64,000 bases of DNA from an uncultured Acidobacteriia bacterium (GCA_903851195.1 CAINNJ010000064.1:62001-126000), one strand, 5' to 3'. Positions 26,148 through 35,226 are shown, counted from the first letter of the stretch. Translations and numbers: made by a program. Notes: generated by a model from the sequence alone, not told the origin.

Positions 26148-27383
26148 ATGAGACCTGGCACTTCTTACCGAAAACTGCTTTTACAGCGCAATTCTTACCG
26201 GATCACAAGCGGCACACATCTTTTCCGGAACCTTACCACCGCGGCTCTGACCGCGCTCGTTCTGCCGCTTGCCGCCGGCGCGCAGATCAGCCTCGTGCAC
26301 GTCACCGCCTGCGGCCCCCAGAACTTCCCCTCGTCCTGCACAATTCCCGCCACGGGCTCCGGCAATCTGCTTGTGGTCGGTTTCCAGATGGGCGGCGGCG
26401 TCAGCACAGCCATCACTCTCAGCAAGATCACCGACAACGCCGGCAACGCCTGGGCGGAAGCCGGCGCCGCGAGGTCGATCGACGCCGCAGCAGGCTCTGT
26501 CGCCGATCTCTGGTACGCCAAAAACACGGCCGCCGGCGCCACGAGCGTGACCATCGGAACGTCCGCGCCCATCGCCAACGGCGCCGCGGTCGTCTGGGAG
26601 TTCTCCGGCGCCGACCCCACTGTTCCCCTCGATCAGACGGCCGTGCTGAACAGCCAGCCGTCCACCGCCTCGCCCGCGGCTCCGGCTTTCACCATCACCG
26701 CCGCGAACGAGGTCATCCTTTCACTCGCTGCCGTATCCGGAAATATCACCGGCATGGCGGCGGGCAGCGCGTTCACCAGCGACGCGACGCTGAAGGGCAA
26801 CGGCTGGGCCCGTCTCATCGCGACCACGGCCGGGACGTATCAGGCCCGATGGGTGGGGAATCCCGCCGGCACCTATGCCGCCAGCGCCGCGTCGTTTCGC
26901 GCCCGCGCCTCGCAGACAACCAACTCCTGCGACGTGAATGCCGATGGCGCCGTCGACATCGTGGACGTGCAGGTCGCAGCCAACATGGCGCTCGGGTTGC
27001 AGCCGTGTTCCATCGCGGGCTCCAATGTCTGCACCGCGACCCAGGTGCAACAGATCCGGGATGCCGCTCTCGGCGCGACCTGTCCGATCGCGCCCGGCCC
27101 GGTCGTCCCCCCGCCCCCCCCCCCGCCCGCGACACACTCGGTGACGCTCAACTGGACGCCGAGCACCAGCCCCGGCGTCTCCTACCACGTCTATCGCTCC
27201 ACCACACCGGGCGGCCCCTACACGAAGCTGACTGCCGCCGGACCGGTCGCCGCCGCCGGTTACAAGGACACTTCGGTGACGGCAGGCCAGACTTACTTCT
27301 ACACGACCACGGCGATCGACCCGGCTACGGCCCTCGAAAGCACCCGGTCCAACGAGGCGAGCGCGGCCATTCCGGTTCCCTGA
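26148..27383 (+). CDS. Secreted protein with dockerin-like repeat and Fn3 domain
   Basis: 411 aa. After a basic N-terminus there is a hydrophobic export signal (LTTAALTALVLPLAAGA). Residues ~50-250 form a beta-rich, Gly/Ala/Thr-rich domain common in acidobacterial secreted proteins. Then CDVNADGAVDIVDVQVA matches a dockerin type I calcium loop (DxNxDGxxDxxD), followed by a second helical half ending in Cys. A poly-Pro linker precedes a fibronectin type III domain (SVTLNWTPS, YHVYRSTTPGGPY) at the C-terminus. It is probably exported and surface-associated through the dockerin. It lies 105 bp after the PKS-NRPS with no visible terminator between; whether it belongs to that operon is uncertain. 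Confidence 0.75.
   Translation: MRPGTSYRKLLLQRNSYRITSGTHLFRNLTTAALTALVLPLAAGAQISLVHVTACGPQNFPSSCTIPATGSGNLLVVGFQMGGGVSTAITLSKITDNAGNAWAEAGAARSIDAAAGSVADLWYAKNTAAGATSVTIGTSAPIANGAAVVWEFSGADPTVPLDQTAVLNSQPSTASPAAPAFTITAANEVILSLAAVSGNITGMAAGSAFTSDATLKGNGWARLIATTAGTYQARWVGNPAGTYAASAASFRARASQTTNSCDVNADGAVDIVDVQVAANMALGLQPCSIAGSNVCTATQVQQIRDAALGATCPIAPGPVVPPPPPPPATHSVTLNWTPSTSPGVSYHVYRSTTPGGPYTKLTAAGPVAAAGYKDTSVTAGQTYFYTTTAIDPATALESTRSNEASAAIPVP
27114..27124 (+). repeat. Homopolymer of 11 C inside a coding region
   Basis: Eleven consecutive C residues encode part of the PPPPPPP linker between the dockerin-like and Fn3 parts of the upstream-described secreted protein. Gain or loss of one base would cut off or garble the Fn3 domain. 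Confidence 0.85.
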
Positions 27384-27396
27384 AACACGCCGAGCT

Positions 27397-29583
27397 TCAC
27401 TTCGATTGCCGCGCCACCGTTTCGAGCGCGGCGCTGGCGCTGCCGGCAAACCGGAAGTTGCGGTCCTGGCGCAAGGAAGCCCGCAGTGCCTGGCCCGCCA
27501 GATCGAACTGCCGCGCCGAGAGGTACGCCATTCCCAGGTGGTACTGGTAGAGGGGGTTCGCCGGCGCCCTCCCGGCGCTCTCCCGCAGTTCCGCAATGGC
27601 CCGGTCCACCGAGCCCAGCTTGTAATAGGCCCAGCCCAACGCATCGGCCGTCACCGGTGAGTTGGGCGCCTTCTGTTTCGCCGTCTGCGCCAGCGTCACG
27701 GCCTCCCCCACATCGCCGCCGTTCTCGAGATACAGGAACGCCAACTCCGCCGCGACAAAAGGCGCCGACGGGTCCAGATCGTGCGCCTTCCGGAACATGG
27801 TCTTCGCCTCTTCCCAGTTCTTCTCCTCCTCGAACCGGTTCCCCAGCGCCACATATGCCGCCGGATTGCGCGGGTTCGCCGCAATCGCATTCCGCAGGTC
27901 CGCTTTCGCCTCGGCCGTCTTCCCGCGCTCCAGATCGATCCGCGCGAGCAGGGCATACGCGTCCGGCGTCCGCGGATCCAGCTCAATCGCCTGCCGCACG
28001 CTCTGTTCCGCCAGATCCGTCCGCCGCAGACTGAACTGCCCCAGGGCTATCAGGAAGTACAGTCCGGCATTCCGGGGATGCTGCGTGCCGAGCGCGGTCA
28101 AACGTCCAAGAATTTCTTCCGTATTGCCGAGCGCCAGAGACAGCTTCATCCGTGTCGACCAGGCCGCCATCGACAGGGGTTCTTTCGCGATCGCCTCGTC
28201 GAGCAGCGCCGCCGCCTGCTTCAGTTCGCCCTTCGCCATCATCGCGCGTGCCTTGGCCACCGAAGCGGCCGCCAGACCCGGGGTCTCCGCGAGCGCCAGA
28301 TCCGCGAGGCGCGCTGCCTCGTCAGGACTGCCCGAACGCAGGCTGAGACTGGCCAGCGCGGCCTGCGCCTGTCCCATTCGCGGCGAGAGCGCCAGCGCCT
28401 TCGTGAAGGAAACCTTCGCTGAATCCGGCAGTCCCGCGCTCTTCTGCGCGACACCCAGGAAATACTGTGCGGCAGCCAGACGCGGATCGGCCTCCAGCGC
28501 CTTTTGCAGCGTCAGAATGGCCTGCTGGTAGTTGCGCCCCGCGAGCAGGATCCGCCCCCGCGACAGCAGCAGTTCCGCATGACCCGGGTGCGCGCGCAAT
28601 GCCTCATCAGTCAGCGGCGCCGCTTCTTCCACCCGCTCCAGATCGAGCAGGGTCTCGATCAGCGAAACCCGCACGGACAGGTCCTTAGGCTTCGCCGCGA
28701 GTAAGCGCCGAAACTCCTCCGCGGCCTTATCTTTCCGGCCGCCCGAGAAGTAGAACATCGCCAGCGCCCGGTAAGCCTCCGGGTCGTCGGGCGCTCTTGT
28801 CTGCAGGTCGCGGTACAGCTGCTCCGCCTCCTCCGCTTTCCCGGCCGCCACTCTTGTCCTCGCCAGCAGCAAACGCGGCACCACGGCCTTCGGATCGAGA
28901 TCGCACGCGGCCCGCAGCGTTTCCGTCGCCTCATTGAGCCGGTGCTGCGTAAAGAAAAACCGGCCCAGCGCGACCCGCGCCGCGAGCGATGCCGGCGCTG
29001 CCTGCACGGCCGCCTGATACACCGCCTCGGCCTCGGCCGTCCGCCCCGCCGCCTGATACACGGCACCCAGCGCCATGGATGCTTCCGCGAACGTCGGCTG
29101 CGGCTCCAGCGCTTTCTTCAACTCTCTTTCCGCGGCGGAGAAATCCTGTTTCGCCGCATAGTTCTCGCCGAGTATCGCGTGCGCCCGGACATTGCCCGGA
29201 TCTTTACCCAACACCTTCTCGGCCAGTGCCTGCGCTTCGGGATACTGCTGCTTTCTTATCAGAAGACTCGCCAGTTGCAGCCGGGCTTCCTGATTCGCCG
29301 GATCGAGCGCCACGGCATTGCGCATTTCCTTCAAGGCTAACTCCGTGCTTTTCAGACGAAGGTAAGACAGGCCGAGATGATAGTGCGCTTCCGCGAACCG
29401 GGAATCGGCCTGCAGCGCGGCACGAAATTCGATCACCGCTTCCGGATACTTACCCGCCGAGTAATATATCTTTCCCTCATTCAGGTGCTTTCTCTTGCTT
29501 ACTTCCGGACTTACCTGGCAGGCACTAAGAAGGAGAAGAATCAGGACAGAAAGGCCGATGTTTTTCGCCGCGCGGTTACTCAT
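27397..29583 (-). CDS. TPR-repeat lipoprotein of the exosortase/PEP-CTERM system (PrsT-like)
   Basis: 728 aa from ATG 29583. The track start is 13 codons further upstream, but MSNRAAKNIGLSVL gives a proper lipoprotein signal with lipobox LLSAC. The rest is about 18 tetratricopeptide repeats (e.g. KYPEAVIEFRAALQADSRFA, AEAHYHLGLSYLR). This length and plan match the TPR lipoprotein (PrsT) that accompanies PEP-CTERM exosortase systems, where it is thought to help deliver or assemble exported material. The convergent neighbour is the dockerin protein (13-bp gap), and the gene is divergent from the PEP-CTERM substrate across a 284-bp region. The exosortase is 24 kb away, separated by the NRPS-PKS genes. 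Specific PrsT identity is likely, not certain. Confidence 0.78.
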   Translation of the reverse strand: MSNRAAKNIGLSVLILLLLSACQVSPEVSKRKHLNEGKIYYSAGKYPEAVIEFRAALQADSRFAEAHYHLGLSYLRLKSTELALKEMRNAVALDPANQEARLQLASLLIRKQQYPEAQALAEKVLGKDPGNVRAHAILGENYAAKQDFSAAERELKKALEPQPTFAEASMALGAVYQAAGRTAEAEAVYQAAVQAAPASLAARVALGRFFFTQHRLNEATETLRAACDLDPKAVVPRLLLARTRVAAGKAEEAEQLYRDLQTRAPDDPEAYRALAMFYFSGGRKDKAAEEFRRLLAAKPKDLSVRVSLIETLLDLERVEEAAPLTDEALRAHPGHAELLLSRGRILLAGRNYQQAILTLQKALEADPRLAAAQYFLGVAQKSAGLPDSAKVSFTKALALSPRMGQAQAALASLSLRSGSPDEAARLADLALAETPGLAAASVAKARAMMAKGELKQAAALLDEAIAKEPLSMAAWSTRMKLSLALGNTEEILGRLTALGTQHPRNAGLYFLIALGQFSLRRTDLAEQSVRQAIELDPRTPDAYALLARIDLERGKTAEAKADLRNAIAANPRNPAAYVALGNRFEEEKNWEEAKTMFRKAHDLDPSAPFVAAELAFLYLENGGDVGEAVTLAQTAKQKAPNSPVTADALGWAYYKLGSVDRAIAELRESAGRAPANPLYQYHLGMAYLSARQFDLAGQALRASLRQDRNFRFAGSASAALETVARQSK

Positions 29584-29592
29584 TCCAAGCGG

Positions 29593-29598
29593 AGTATA
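29593..29598 (-). promoter_or_regulatory. Candidate -10 element for the TPR lipoprotein gene
   Basis: Reading on the minus strand, TATACT lies 9 bases before ATG 29583 in a short leader. No convincing -35 was found; the call rests on hexamer match and position only. Confidence 0.35.
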
Positions 29599-29857
29599 GC
29601 AAGTATCGGACAGAACATACAAAGGAATAAAATCGCCGTCGTACCGGAACGGGATAGCCGCTGGAAAGGCTCTCCTGACGCGTCGGAATTAATCCCGAAA
29701 GGTGGGACAAGAAGGCGCTTTACCCTAAGCTCCGATCTGTCTTTTCATAAGCTTCCCGTTTGGCTGATCAAGTGCCTCTGTGCTGGAACGCAGTTGGGCA
29801 TTATTTGACTGCTCAGACAGCCGGATTACACGGACGTGTCTTTTTAATGATTTTTTC

Positions 29858-29863
29858 AGGAGG
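29858..29863 (+). promoter_or_regulatory. Strong ribosome binding site
   Basis: A perfect aggagg four bases before ATG 29868. It decides the start of the PEP-CTERM protein against the track's upstream start at 29760. Most other genes in the window have much weaker sites. Confidence 0.85.
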
Positions 29864-29867
29864 AAAA

Positions 29868-30608
29868 ATGAAGGTTATATCACCGGGAATCGTCGCCCTC
29901 GGCATCTGCTTCGCACTCAGCGCGGCGGCCGCCCAGCCGACCGTCAATTTCGGAATCACGGCGGTCGGTGCGGACAATCTCGCCGGCGTCTATACGGACC
30001 CTTATCACGGACTTATCAACGGCACGACGGAGATCGCCGCATTCTGCGACGATTTCACCGACGACGTCTCACCCCCTCAGTTCTGGACGGCCCTGGTCAC
30101 GAATCTCTCCGAGCTTCCGAACAGCCCTTCCAGCGTCTTCTTCTCCGACAGCAACATTGACGGCAAATCCTATTCCGAAACCACCGAGTACATTGCCGCG
30201 GCTATGCTTGCCGTCCAGTCGCTCGAATCTCCCGACGCCGATACCAGGAGTGAGCTGAGCTTCGCGCTGTGGGGGATCTTCGATCCCCCTGTCCTCGCGA
30301 ACACCTGCCCGCTCGGCTGCATGACGCAGACGCAGCTGGACAATGCCGTCGCCTTCCGCGGCAACGCCCTGCTCGCGGCCTCCGCTTATGCCAGTGGCGC
30401 CGCTTACGAGGCCGCCAACTCGGTGAACGTGGTCATCTACACGCCCACCCTCGACAACACAACCCCGTCGGTTGCCAGCGACCGGCCCCAGGAGTTCATC
30501 ACGGTGCAGGTGCCGGAGCCTTCCTCGTGGGCTGCTCTTGGCGTGGACGCTTTCGGAGCCGGACTGCTCGGACTCGTATTCCTGCGCCGACGGCAAGCTC
30601 TTCGCTAA
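29868..30608 (+). CDS. PEP-CTERM sorted secreted protein
   Basis: 246 aa. N-terminal signal peptide (MKVISPGIVALGICFALSAAAAQ), then a beta-rich domain with four Cys in the visible region (FCDDFTD; NTCPLGCMTQ). The C-terminus has VPEPSSW, a hydrophobic helix and the basic tail RRRQALR, the three-part PEP-CTERM signal recognised by exosortase. It is the only clear exosortase substrate in the window and should be processed by the enzyme at 2707-3630. The gene stands alone, with a strong RBS and an intrinsic terminator, suggesting high expression. Function beyond being a surface or matrix protein is not recognisable. Confidence 0.9.
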   Translation: MKVISPGIVALGICFALSAAAAQPTVNFGITAVGADNLAGVYTDPYHGLINGTTEIAAFCDDFTDDVSPPQFWTALVTNLSELPNSPSSVFFSDSNIDGKSYSETTEYIAAAMLAVQSLESPDADTRSELSFALWGIFDPPVLANTCPLGCMTQTQLDNAVAFRGNALLAASAYASGAAYEAANSVNVVIYTPTLDNTTPSVASDRPQEFITVQVPEPSSWAALGVDAFGAGLLGLVFLRRRQALR

Positions 30609-30631
30609 AACTCATCCTGTCTGCCTGAGCC

Positions 30632-30665
30632 GCACCCGCGCCCCACACGGCGCGGGTGCTTCTTC
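30632..30665 (+). terminator. Intrinsic terminator after the PEP-CTERM gene
   Basis: A perfect 11-bp stem (gcacccgcgcc / ggcgcgggtgc) with loop ccacac is followed by ttctt. It lies 24 bp past the stop and faces the convergent gene ending at 30679, so it may serve both directions. Confidence 0.85.
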
Positions 30666-30678
30666 GTGTTCATGCCTC

Positions 30679-33600
30679 TCACGGCAGCGTCACCGGCACG
30701 GTCTGCTGCACGGCGTGTCCGAAGACATCCTGCGCGCTCACGATCAGCAACTGCGGCCCGGTCAGGTCGGTAGTCCAGAGAGACCCCGAGAACAGACCAC
30801 CGCCGCCTGGATAAAGGAAAGTATAGTTATAACCGACGCCCGCCGTCACGCTCTGCAGTGCGTAGTACGAATCGACGGTCGCCTGAACGGAAATCTGGCT
30901 ACCGATGACCGAATTGGGCAGCGGGTTCGTCACCCGGATCTGGGCAGAGCCAGGCCCGAGATAGCCGTCCGCCGTGCCCTGGCCGATGGCCAGCACCGCA
31001 TTGCCCGCCGCGTAATACCATTGCCCGTTCACGTAGAAGGGCACGCCGGGCGCGTTGCTGACCGTCACCGGCAGCACGCCCGCATTCGAGATCCGCTGCA
31101 GATAATAACGCGCGGTCTGGCCAGGCTGCTGCGTCCGGAAGTAGACGTCGCCATTCGGCGACAGCAGCACCGGATCGGTCTTCGAGCCGAAGTACGACAA
31201 CTGGCCGCTCCCGAACGGCGTGTTCAGGTAGAGCTGCTGCGTCGAGAAGGTGTCGGAGTCGGTGTAGACCAGGTTGGAATTGGCTGCCTGGTACTCGTAG
31301 AGGAAGCCGGTGCCGCGGTCGGCCATCGCCTCGACCGGCGTCTCGCCGAAGTCACCCGAACTGTAGAGGCCAGCGGCCGTGCCGCCGCCGCTTTTGACAT
31401 ACACGGTGGTGGGTCCGTCGGTGACCGGCCGGTCGTTCACACCATCGAAGGTGAGCCGCGTCATGACCCCGCCCGACCAGCGATAGATATCGCCCGCCTG
31501 CACCAGTACGACAGTGCCGTCGCTCCCCAGGTCGGCGGCCGAGGGCGCCGGCGCGATGGCGCTCGTGACACCGGCCAGCAGGTCGCGGAAGTACAGCGTC
31601 GCGCCCCCGGCCGCGATGTCCGTACGCTGGTAGATCGCATAGTTGCCCTTCACCAGCAGGCCGGCGTCGCGGATGGCCCTGTTGCCATCGTTCCACGTGT
31701 GGCCGAAGGAGAGCAGGCGTCCGTCGCGCCACTCGTAGAGCGCGCCGTCCGGCGTGGAGGTCGACGCGGTGGCCGGGTTCTGCAGCAGGAAGATGGCACC
31801 GTGCGCCGTCAGATAGCCGCTCACCGGGTTCGCCGCAACCGGCCCGATCAGCGTTTGGTCGGCGCCGCCGGCCACCGGATGCAGCAGCAGTGCGTAACTG
31901 CCGCCGCCGCTCAGCCACTGCGCGTAAAGCACGTTCGTCCCGTCGAAATCCAGCACCTGCTGCCCGTTGACCGAGGTCACCGGCATCAGCGCGGGGGCGG
32001 GCTCGTACAGGATGGCGATGCTCACCACCTGGTCGTGTCCGGCGCTGTCGGTGCCATAGACGGAGAGCGTGCCGCTCCGCGCCGAGCCCGTCACGGAAAT
32101 CGTCTGGCTGATCGAACTGGCGCCCTTGGCGACCAGCGTTCCGTCGAGCAGGGCGCGCATCGAGACACACCCGCCGCACGAGGCGCTGATCGGCAACGGT
32201 CCCTGGGTCAGCTGCCGCGAGATCGGACTGTTGACGGTGACAGTGAGAGGTGAGTTCAACGCGATGGGCACGGTGGTTGACGCCGCGTGGCCGAAGATGT
32301 CGGTGGCTGTGATCGCGATGGACTGCGGACCGGTGAGACCGGTGATCGGAAGCGAGCCCGAGAAGACGCCGGGCTGCGCCGCCGTGAGATTCACGGTCCG
32401 TGTGCCTGCCGACGCGGTCACACTCTGGAATGCATAGTAAGACGAGATACTCGCGCTGACCGGAACGGGGTCCGTCACCACGGCGCTGCCCACCGGACTC
32501 ACGACCGAGATCTGCACCGAGCCCGCGCCCTGATAGACATTCGGCGAGCCGTTGCCGACCTGATAAACCGTCGCGCCTTCGATGTAATACCACTGGTTAT
32601 TGACGTTCAGCGGCACGCCCGTGCCGGTCGAGATGAGGGTCGAGTCGGTCTGGGTCGTCCTCTGCAGCAGCAGTCCCGCGGCGCTTCGATAGGCCACATC
32701 GCCGTTCGCGGCGAGCGAAGAGAGAGCATTGTTCGAGCCGAAGCGGGAGACCGTGGCATTGCCGGTAGGCGTCGTGAGGTAGACCTGCTGGTCGGCGAAG
32801 GCGTCGTTGGCCGTCCACGCGACGGAACCGCCGGCAGCCTGGTAGGTGAAGTCGAAGGTCGCGCCCCGGCTGGCGAGAGGCGCTATCGCCGTGGTTGCCG
32901 AACCGTTGAACTGATAGAGCCCGATCTGACCGGCGGAGGCTTTCTCATACACCACGTTACGACCGTCCGTCACCGGCGCGCGATTGAGGGCGTCGCTTGT
33001 CAGGGGCACCGTATTCCCCGCCAGCCAGCGATAGATATCGCCGGCGTTCGCGTAGACCACTGACCCGTCCGGCCCCACATCGCCCCCGGCGCTGCCAGCC
33101 TGCGTAAAGACCGTATTGGCGCCGGCCGTGAGATCGCGGAAGTAGAGCGCGGAGGAGGCTCCCGTGGTGCGGCGCCACAGGGCGAAGTTGGCCTTACGCA
33201 CCAGCGCGGCATCGGTGGTTGCGGTGCCGTCGTCGACGTTGTGAGCGAAGCTGAGAAGCGCGCCGTCGCGGTATTCGTAGACCGCCTGATTGGGGCCGCT
33301 CACGGCGAAGATCGCTCCGTGCGAGGTCAGGAAGCCGACCGGGAAGGTAACGCCCGCGTGGGTAAACAGGGTCCTGTCGCCGCCTGTCGCGAGGTCGTGC
33401 AGCAGCAGGGTACCGGGTTGCGAGAAGAGCACGGAGGCGCCATCGAAGTCATAGATCTGCTGGCCGCTCACCGAACTGATCGGCGTCAGCAACTGCGCGG
33501 GCGAGGGCGCGAGGATGGTGCCCGCCGCGCCCGCAGCAACAGTCAGCCCTTTTGCATTCACGTCCGCCCCGAGCGCCCTGGAAACCTGGATGGAGGACGT

Positions 33601-33963
33601 GGTGACACCGGGCGCTACGGTCGCGGTTACGTAGGCCACGACGCCCGGCGTAAGTCCGGTGTTGTTGAGGCCGGCGAGAAGACATGTCGCTCCCGTCGCG
33701 GTGTTGACGCAGCCCAGTGTTTTGGCTCCCGCGGAAGCGACCGGCCCCGCCGTGACCGATACGGCGGAGAACTGCGCGGCGGGATAAGTCAGACTCCATT
33801 GCAATCCGGCGGGACTGGTGGTGACCGCGTTCAGAGTAAGACTAAGAGTCGCTGTCCCGGACGGGTTGGCCACCGCGGAAGTAAGACTCAGATCCATCGC
33901 CTGCGCAAGGCTCGCAAAGGCGCAGATCACCGCCATGGCAGCGCCGTTTCTGTAATCAGACAT
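30679..33963 (-). CDS. Large secreted protein: cohesin-like N-terminus and two ~430-aa propeller-like repeats
   Basis: 1094 aa with signal peptide (AAMAVICAFASLAQAM). Residues ~24-150 resemble a cohesin-type beta sandwich (SGTATLSLTLNA, GLQWSLTYPAAQF). The rest is one large internal duplication. Copy 1 (~160-600) and copy 2 (~665-1090) share SVxGQQxxDFDG, HGAIF, YExRDGxLLSF, ALYFRDLxAG, AGDIYRW, PVTDG, and a closing Ig-like domain with SYYAxQSVTA, LTGPQ and DIFGHA. The repeated short W/Y strands suggest beta-propellers. An additional Ig-like linker separates the copies. It is likely exported and surface-bound. No catalytic residues are recognised. It is convergent with the PEP-CTERM gene and divergent from the dehydrogenase. 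Confidence 0.75.
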   Translation of the reverse strand: MSDYRNGAAMAVICAFASLAQAMDLSLTSAVANPSGTATLSLTLNAVTTSPAGLQWSLTYPAAQFSAVSVTAGPVASAGAKTLGCVNTATGATCLLAGLNNTGLTPGVVAYVTATVAPGVTTSSIQVSRALGADVNAKGLTVAAGAAGTILAPSPAQLLTPISSVSGQQIYDFDGASVLFSQPGTLLLHDLATGGDRTLFTHAGVTFPVGFLTSHGAIFAVSGPNQAVYEYRDGALLSFAHNVDDGTATTDAALVRKANFALWRRTTGASSALYFRDLTAGANTVFTQAGSAGGDVGPDGSVVYANAGDIYRWLAGNTVPLTSDALNRAPVTDGRNVVYEKASAGQIGLYQFNGSATTAIAPLASRGATFDFTYQAAGGSVAWTANDAFADQQVYLTTPTGNATVSRFGSNNALSSLAANGDVAYRSAAGLLLQRTTQTDSTLISTGTGVPLNVNNQWYYIEGATVYQVGNGSPNVYQGAGSVQISVVSPVGSAVVTDPVPVSASISSYYAFQSVTASAGTRTVNLTAAQPGVFSGSLPITGLTGPQSIAITATDIFGHAASTTVPIALNSPLTVTVNSPISRQLTQGPLPISASCGGCVSMRALLDGTLVAKGASSISQTISVTGSARSGTLSVYGTDSAGHDQVVSIAILYEPAPALMPVTSVNGQQVLDFDGTNVLYAQWLSGGGSYALLLHPVAGGADQTLIGPVAANPVSGYLTAHGAIFLLQNPATASTSTPDGALYEWRDGRLLSFGHTWNDGNRAIRDAGLLVKGNYAIYQRTDIAAGGATLYFRDLLAGVTSAIAPAPSAADLGSDGTVVLVQAGDIYRWSGGVMTRLTFDGVNDRPVTDGPTTVYVKSGGGTAAGLYSSGDFGETPVEAMADRGTGFLYEYQAANSNLVYTDSDTFSTQQLYLNTPFGSGQLSYFGSKTDPVLLSPNGDVYFRTQQPGQTARYYLQRISNAGVLPVTVSNAPGVPFYVNGQWYYAAGNAVLAIGQGTADGYLGPGSAQIRVTNPLPNSVIGSQISVQATVDSYYALQSVTAGVGYNYTFLYPGGGGLFSGSLWTTDLTGPQLLIVSAQDVFGHAVQQTVPVTLP

Positions 33964-34079
33964 AAGAACAGGAACCCGTCATTCTACGACTCCTTTCAGC
34001 GGACACGGGTCCGCCGAGTGTTCCCTTACCCACCCGGATTTATGGCCGGCGTGTGTAAGGAGACTAAGCTGAAACTAAG

Positions 34080-35045
34080 ATGATCTCCGTATACCTGGGA
34101 AGCGGTCAGGTACAAGTACAGAACCTTCCTCTTCCGGAACGCCCGGAAGGATTCGCGCTGATCCGGCTGCTGACGGGCGGCATCTGCAATACCGACCTCG
34201 AACTGCAACGCGGCTACTACGGTTACTCGGGAACGCCCGGCCACGAGTTCGTGGGCGAGGTGGTCGAGTCCGATACGGCGCACCTCCGTGGCAGGAGGGT
34301 TGTGGGCGAGATCAACCTCGCGTGCACGCACTGTGCGTGGTGCCGGCGGGGGCTGGATCGCCACTGCCCGCACCGGACGGTGCTGGGCATTGTGCGGCAT
34401 CCCGGCGCATTCCGTGAGTTCCTCACGCTGCCGGACCGCAATCTCCGCGTGGTGCCGGAGTCGGTTTCGACCGAAGCGGCCGTGTTCACGGAACCGCTGG
34501 CCGCGGCCTGCCGCATCCTCGAACAGGTGCGGATTCCGCCGGGCAGCCCGGTGGCGGTGCTCGGCGACGGCAAACTCGGACTGCTGATCGCGCAGGTGCT
34601 GCAGGCCGGCGGTTGCCGGGTGCACCAGTTCGGGCGACATGCCGACAAGCTGCGCATCGCGGCCCGGGCCGGGGTAACGACTGAAGTCACGACCCAGATC
34701 GCGACAGACACGCTGCCGGAGGGCGAGTACGAGTGGGTGGTGGATTCCACCGGTTCACCGGAAGGGCTCCAGGCGGCTGTCCGGATGGCACAGCCGTGTG
34801 GCACGGTCATTCTGAAGTCGACGGTCCACGGCACGGTGGCGGTGGATACGGCGCCGGTGATCGTCAACGAGATCACGCTGGTTGGTTCGCGCTGCGGACG
34901 CTTCGAGCCGGCGCTCGAACTGCTGGAACGGGGCGCGGTGGATGTGACCTCGATGATTTCCGAGGCGATGGCGCTGCGGGACGCCCCGCGGGCGTTCAGC
35001 AGGGCTGGAACGAAAGGTGTTTTAAAGGTACTGTTAACCGCTTAG
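34080..35045 (+). CDS. Zinc-dependent medium-chain alcohol/polyol dehydrogenase
   Basis: A 321-aa MDR-family oxidoreductase. The catalytic zinc ligands are Cys in GGICNTDLE and His in GHEFVGEV. A structural zinc site CTHCAWCRRGLDRHC is present, as is the Rossmann motif VLGDGKLG. Family members oxidise alcohols or sugars with NAD(P); the shortened length and threonine-dehydrogenase-like layout do not fix a substrate. It stands alone: a divergent neighbour upstream with a 116-bp gap, and a convergent small ORF downstream. Confidence 0.88.
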   Translation: MISVYLGSGQVQVQNLPLPERPEGFALIRLLTGGICNTDLELQRGYYGYSGTPGHEFVGEVVESDTAHLRGRRVVGEINLACTHCAWCRRGLDRHCPHRTVLGIVRHPGAFREFLTLPDRNLRVVPESVSTEAAVFTEPLAAACRILEQVRIPPGSPVAVLGDGKLGLLIAQVLQAGGCRVHQFGRHADKLRIAARAGVTTEVTTQIATDTLPEGEYEWVVDSTGSPEGLQAAVRMAQPCGTVILKSTVHGTVAVDTAPVIVNEITLVGSRCGRFEPALELLERGAVDVTSMISEAMALRDAPRAFSRAGTKGVLKVLLTA

Positions 35046-35046
35046 A

Positions 35047-35211
35047 CTACTTTTTCGGCGACGGCCGCCAGTCGGCCGCTTTCCGGCCGAACCAGCCCGC
35101 CGCGACGGACGCGACCAGGATCACGGCGAACAAAATCCACTGGCCGTGGAGCGCGCAGTACAGAAGCCCGCACGCCACCACGGCCAGAAAGAAACAACCA
35201 CAAGCACACAC
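35047..35211 (-). CDS. Small two-helix membrane protein downstream of metK
   Basis: Not in the ORF track (54 aa). Reading the minus strand from GTG 35211, the protein is MCACGCFFLAVVACGLLYCA, then LHGQWILFAVILVASVAAGW, then FGRKAADWRPSPKK: two hydrophobic segments and a basic tail. It begins 15 bp after the metK stop on the same strand and ends 1 bp from the convergent dehydrogenase stop, so it fills an otherwise empty 180-bp gap. The hydrophobic pattern and fit to the gap support a real gene; no family is recognised and the start is uncertain. Confidence 0.45.
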   Translation of the reverse strand: MCACGCFFLAVVACGLLYCALHGQWILFAVILVASVAAGWFGRKAADWRPSPKK

Positions 35212-35226
35212 GGAAATCGGCTAAGC

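Noticed and set aside
29584-29867. Cyclic-di-GMP riboswitch or sigma-54 promoter upstream of the PEP-CTERM gene
   Set aside because: No GEMM core was found. tggaacgcagttggg vaguely resembles a -24/-12 element, but the spacing and the TTGC box do not fit.
30472-32253. 593-aa plus-strand ORF
   Set aside because: It lies antisense to the 1094-aa secreted protein, spans the terminator, and has no recognisable domain; the minus-strand protein has a signal peptide and repeats.
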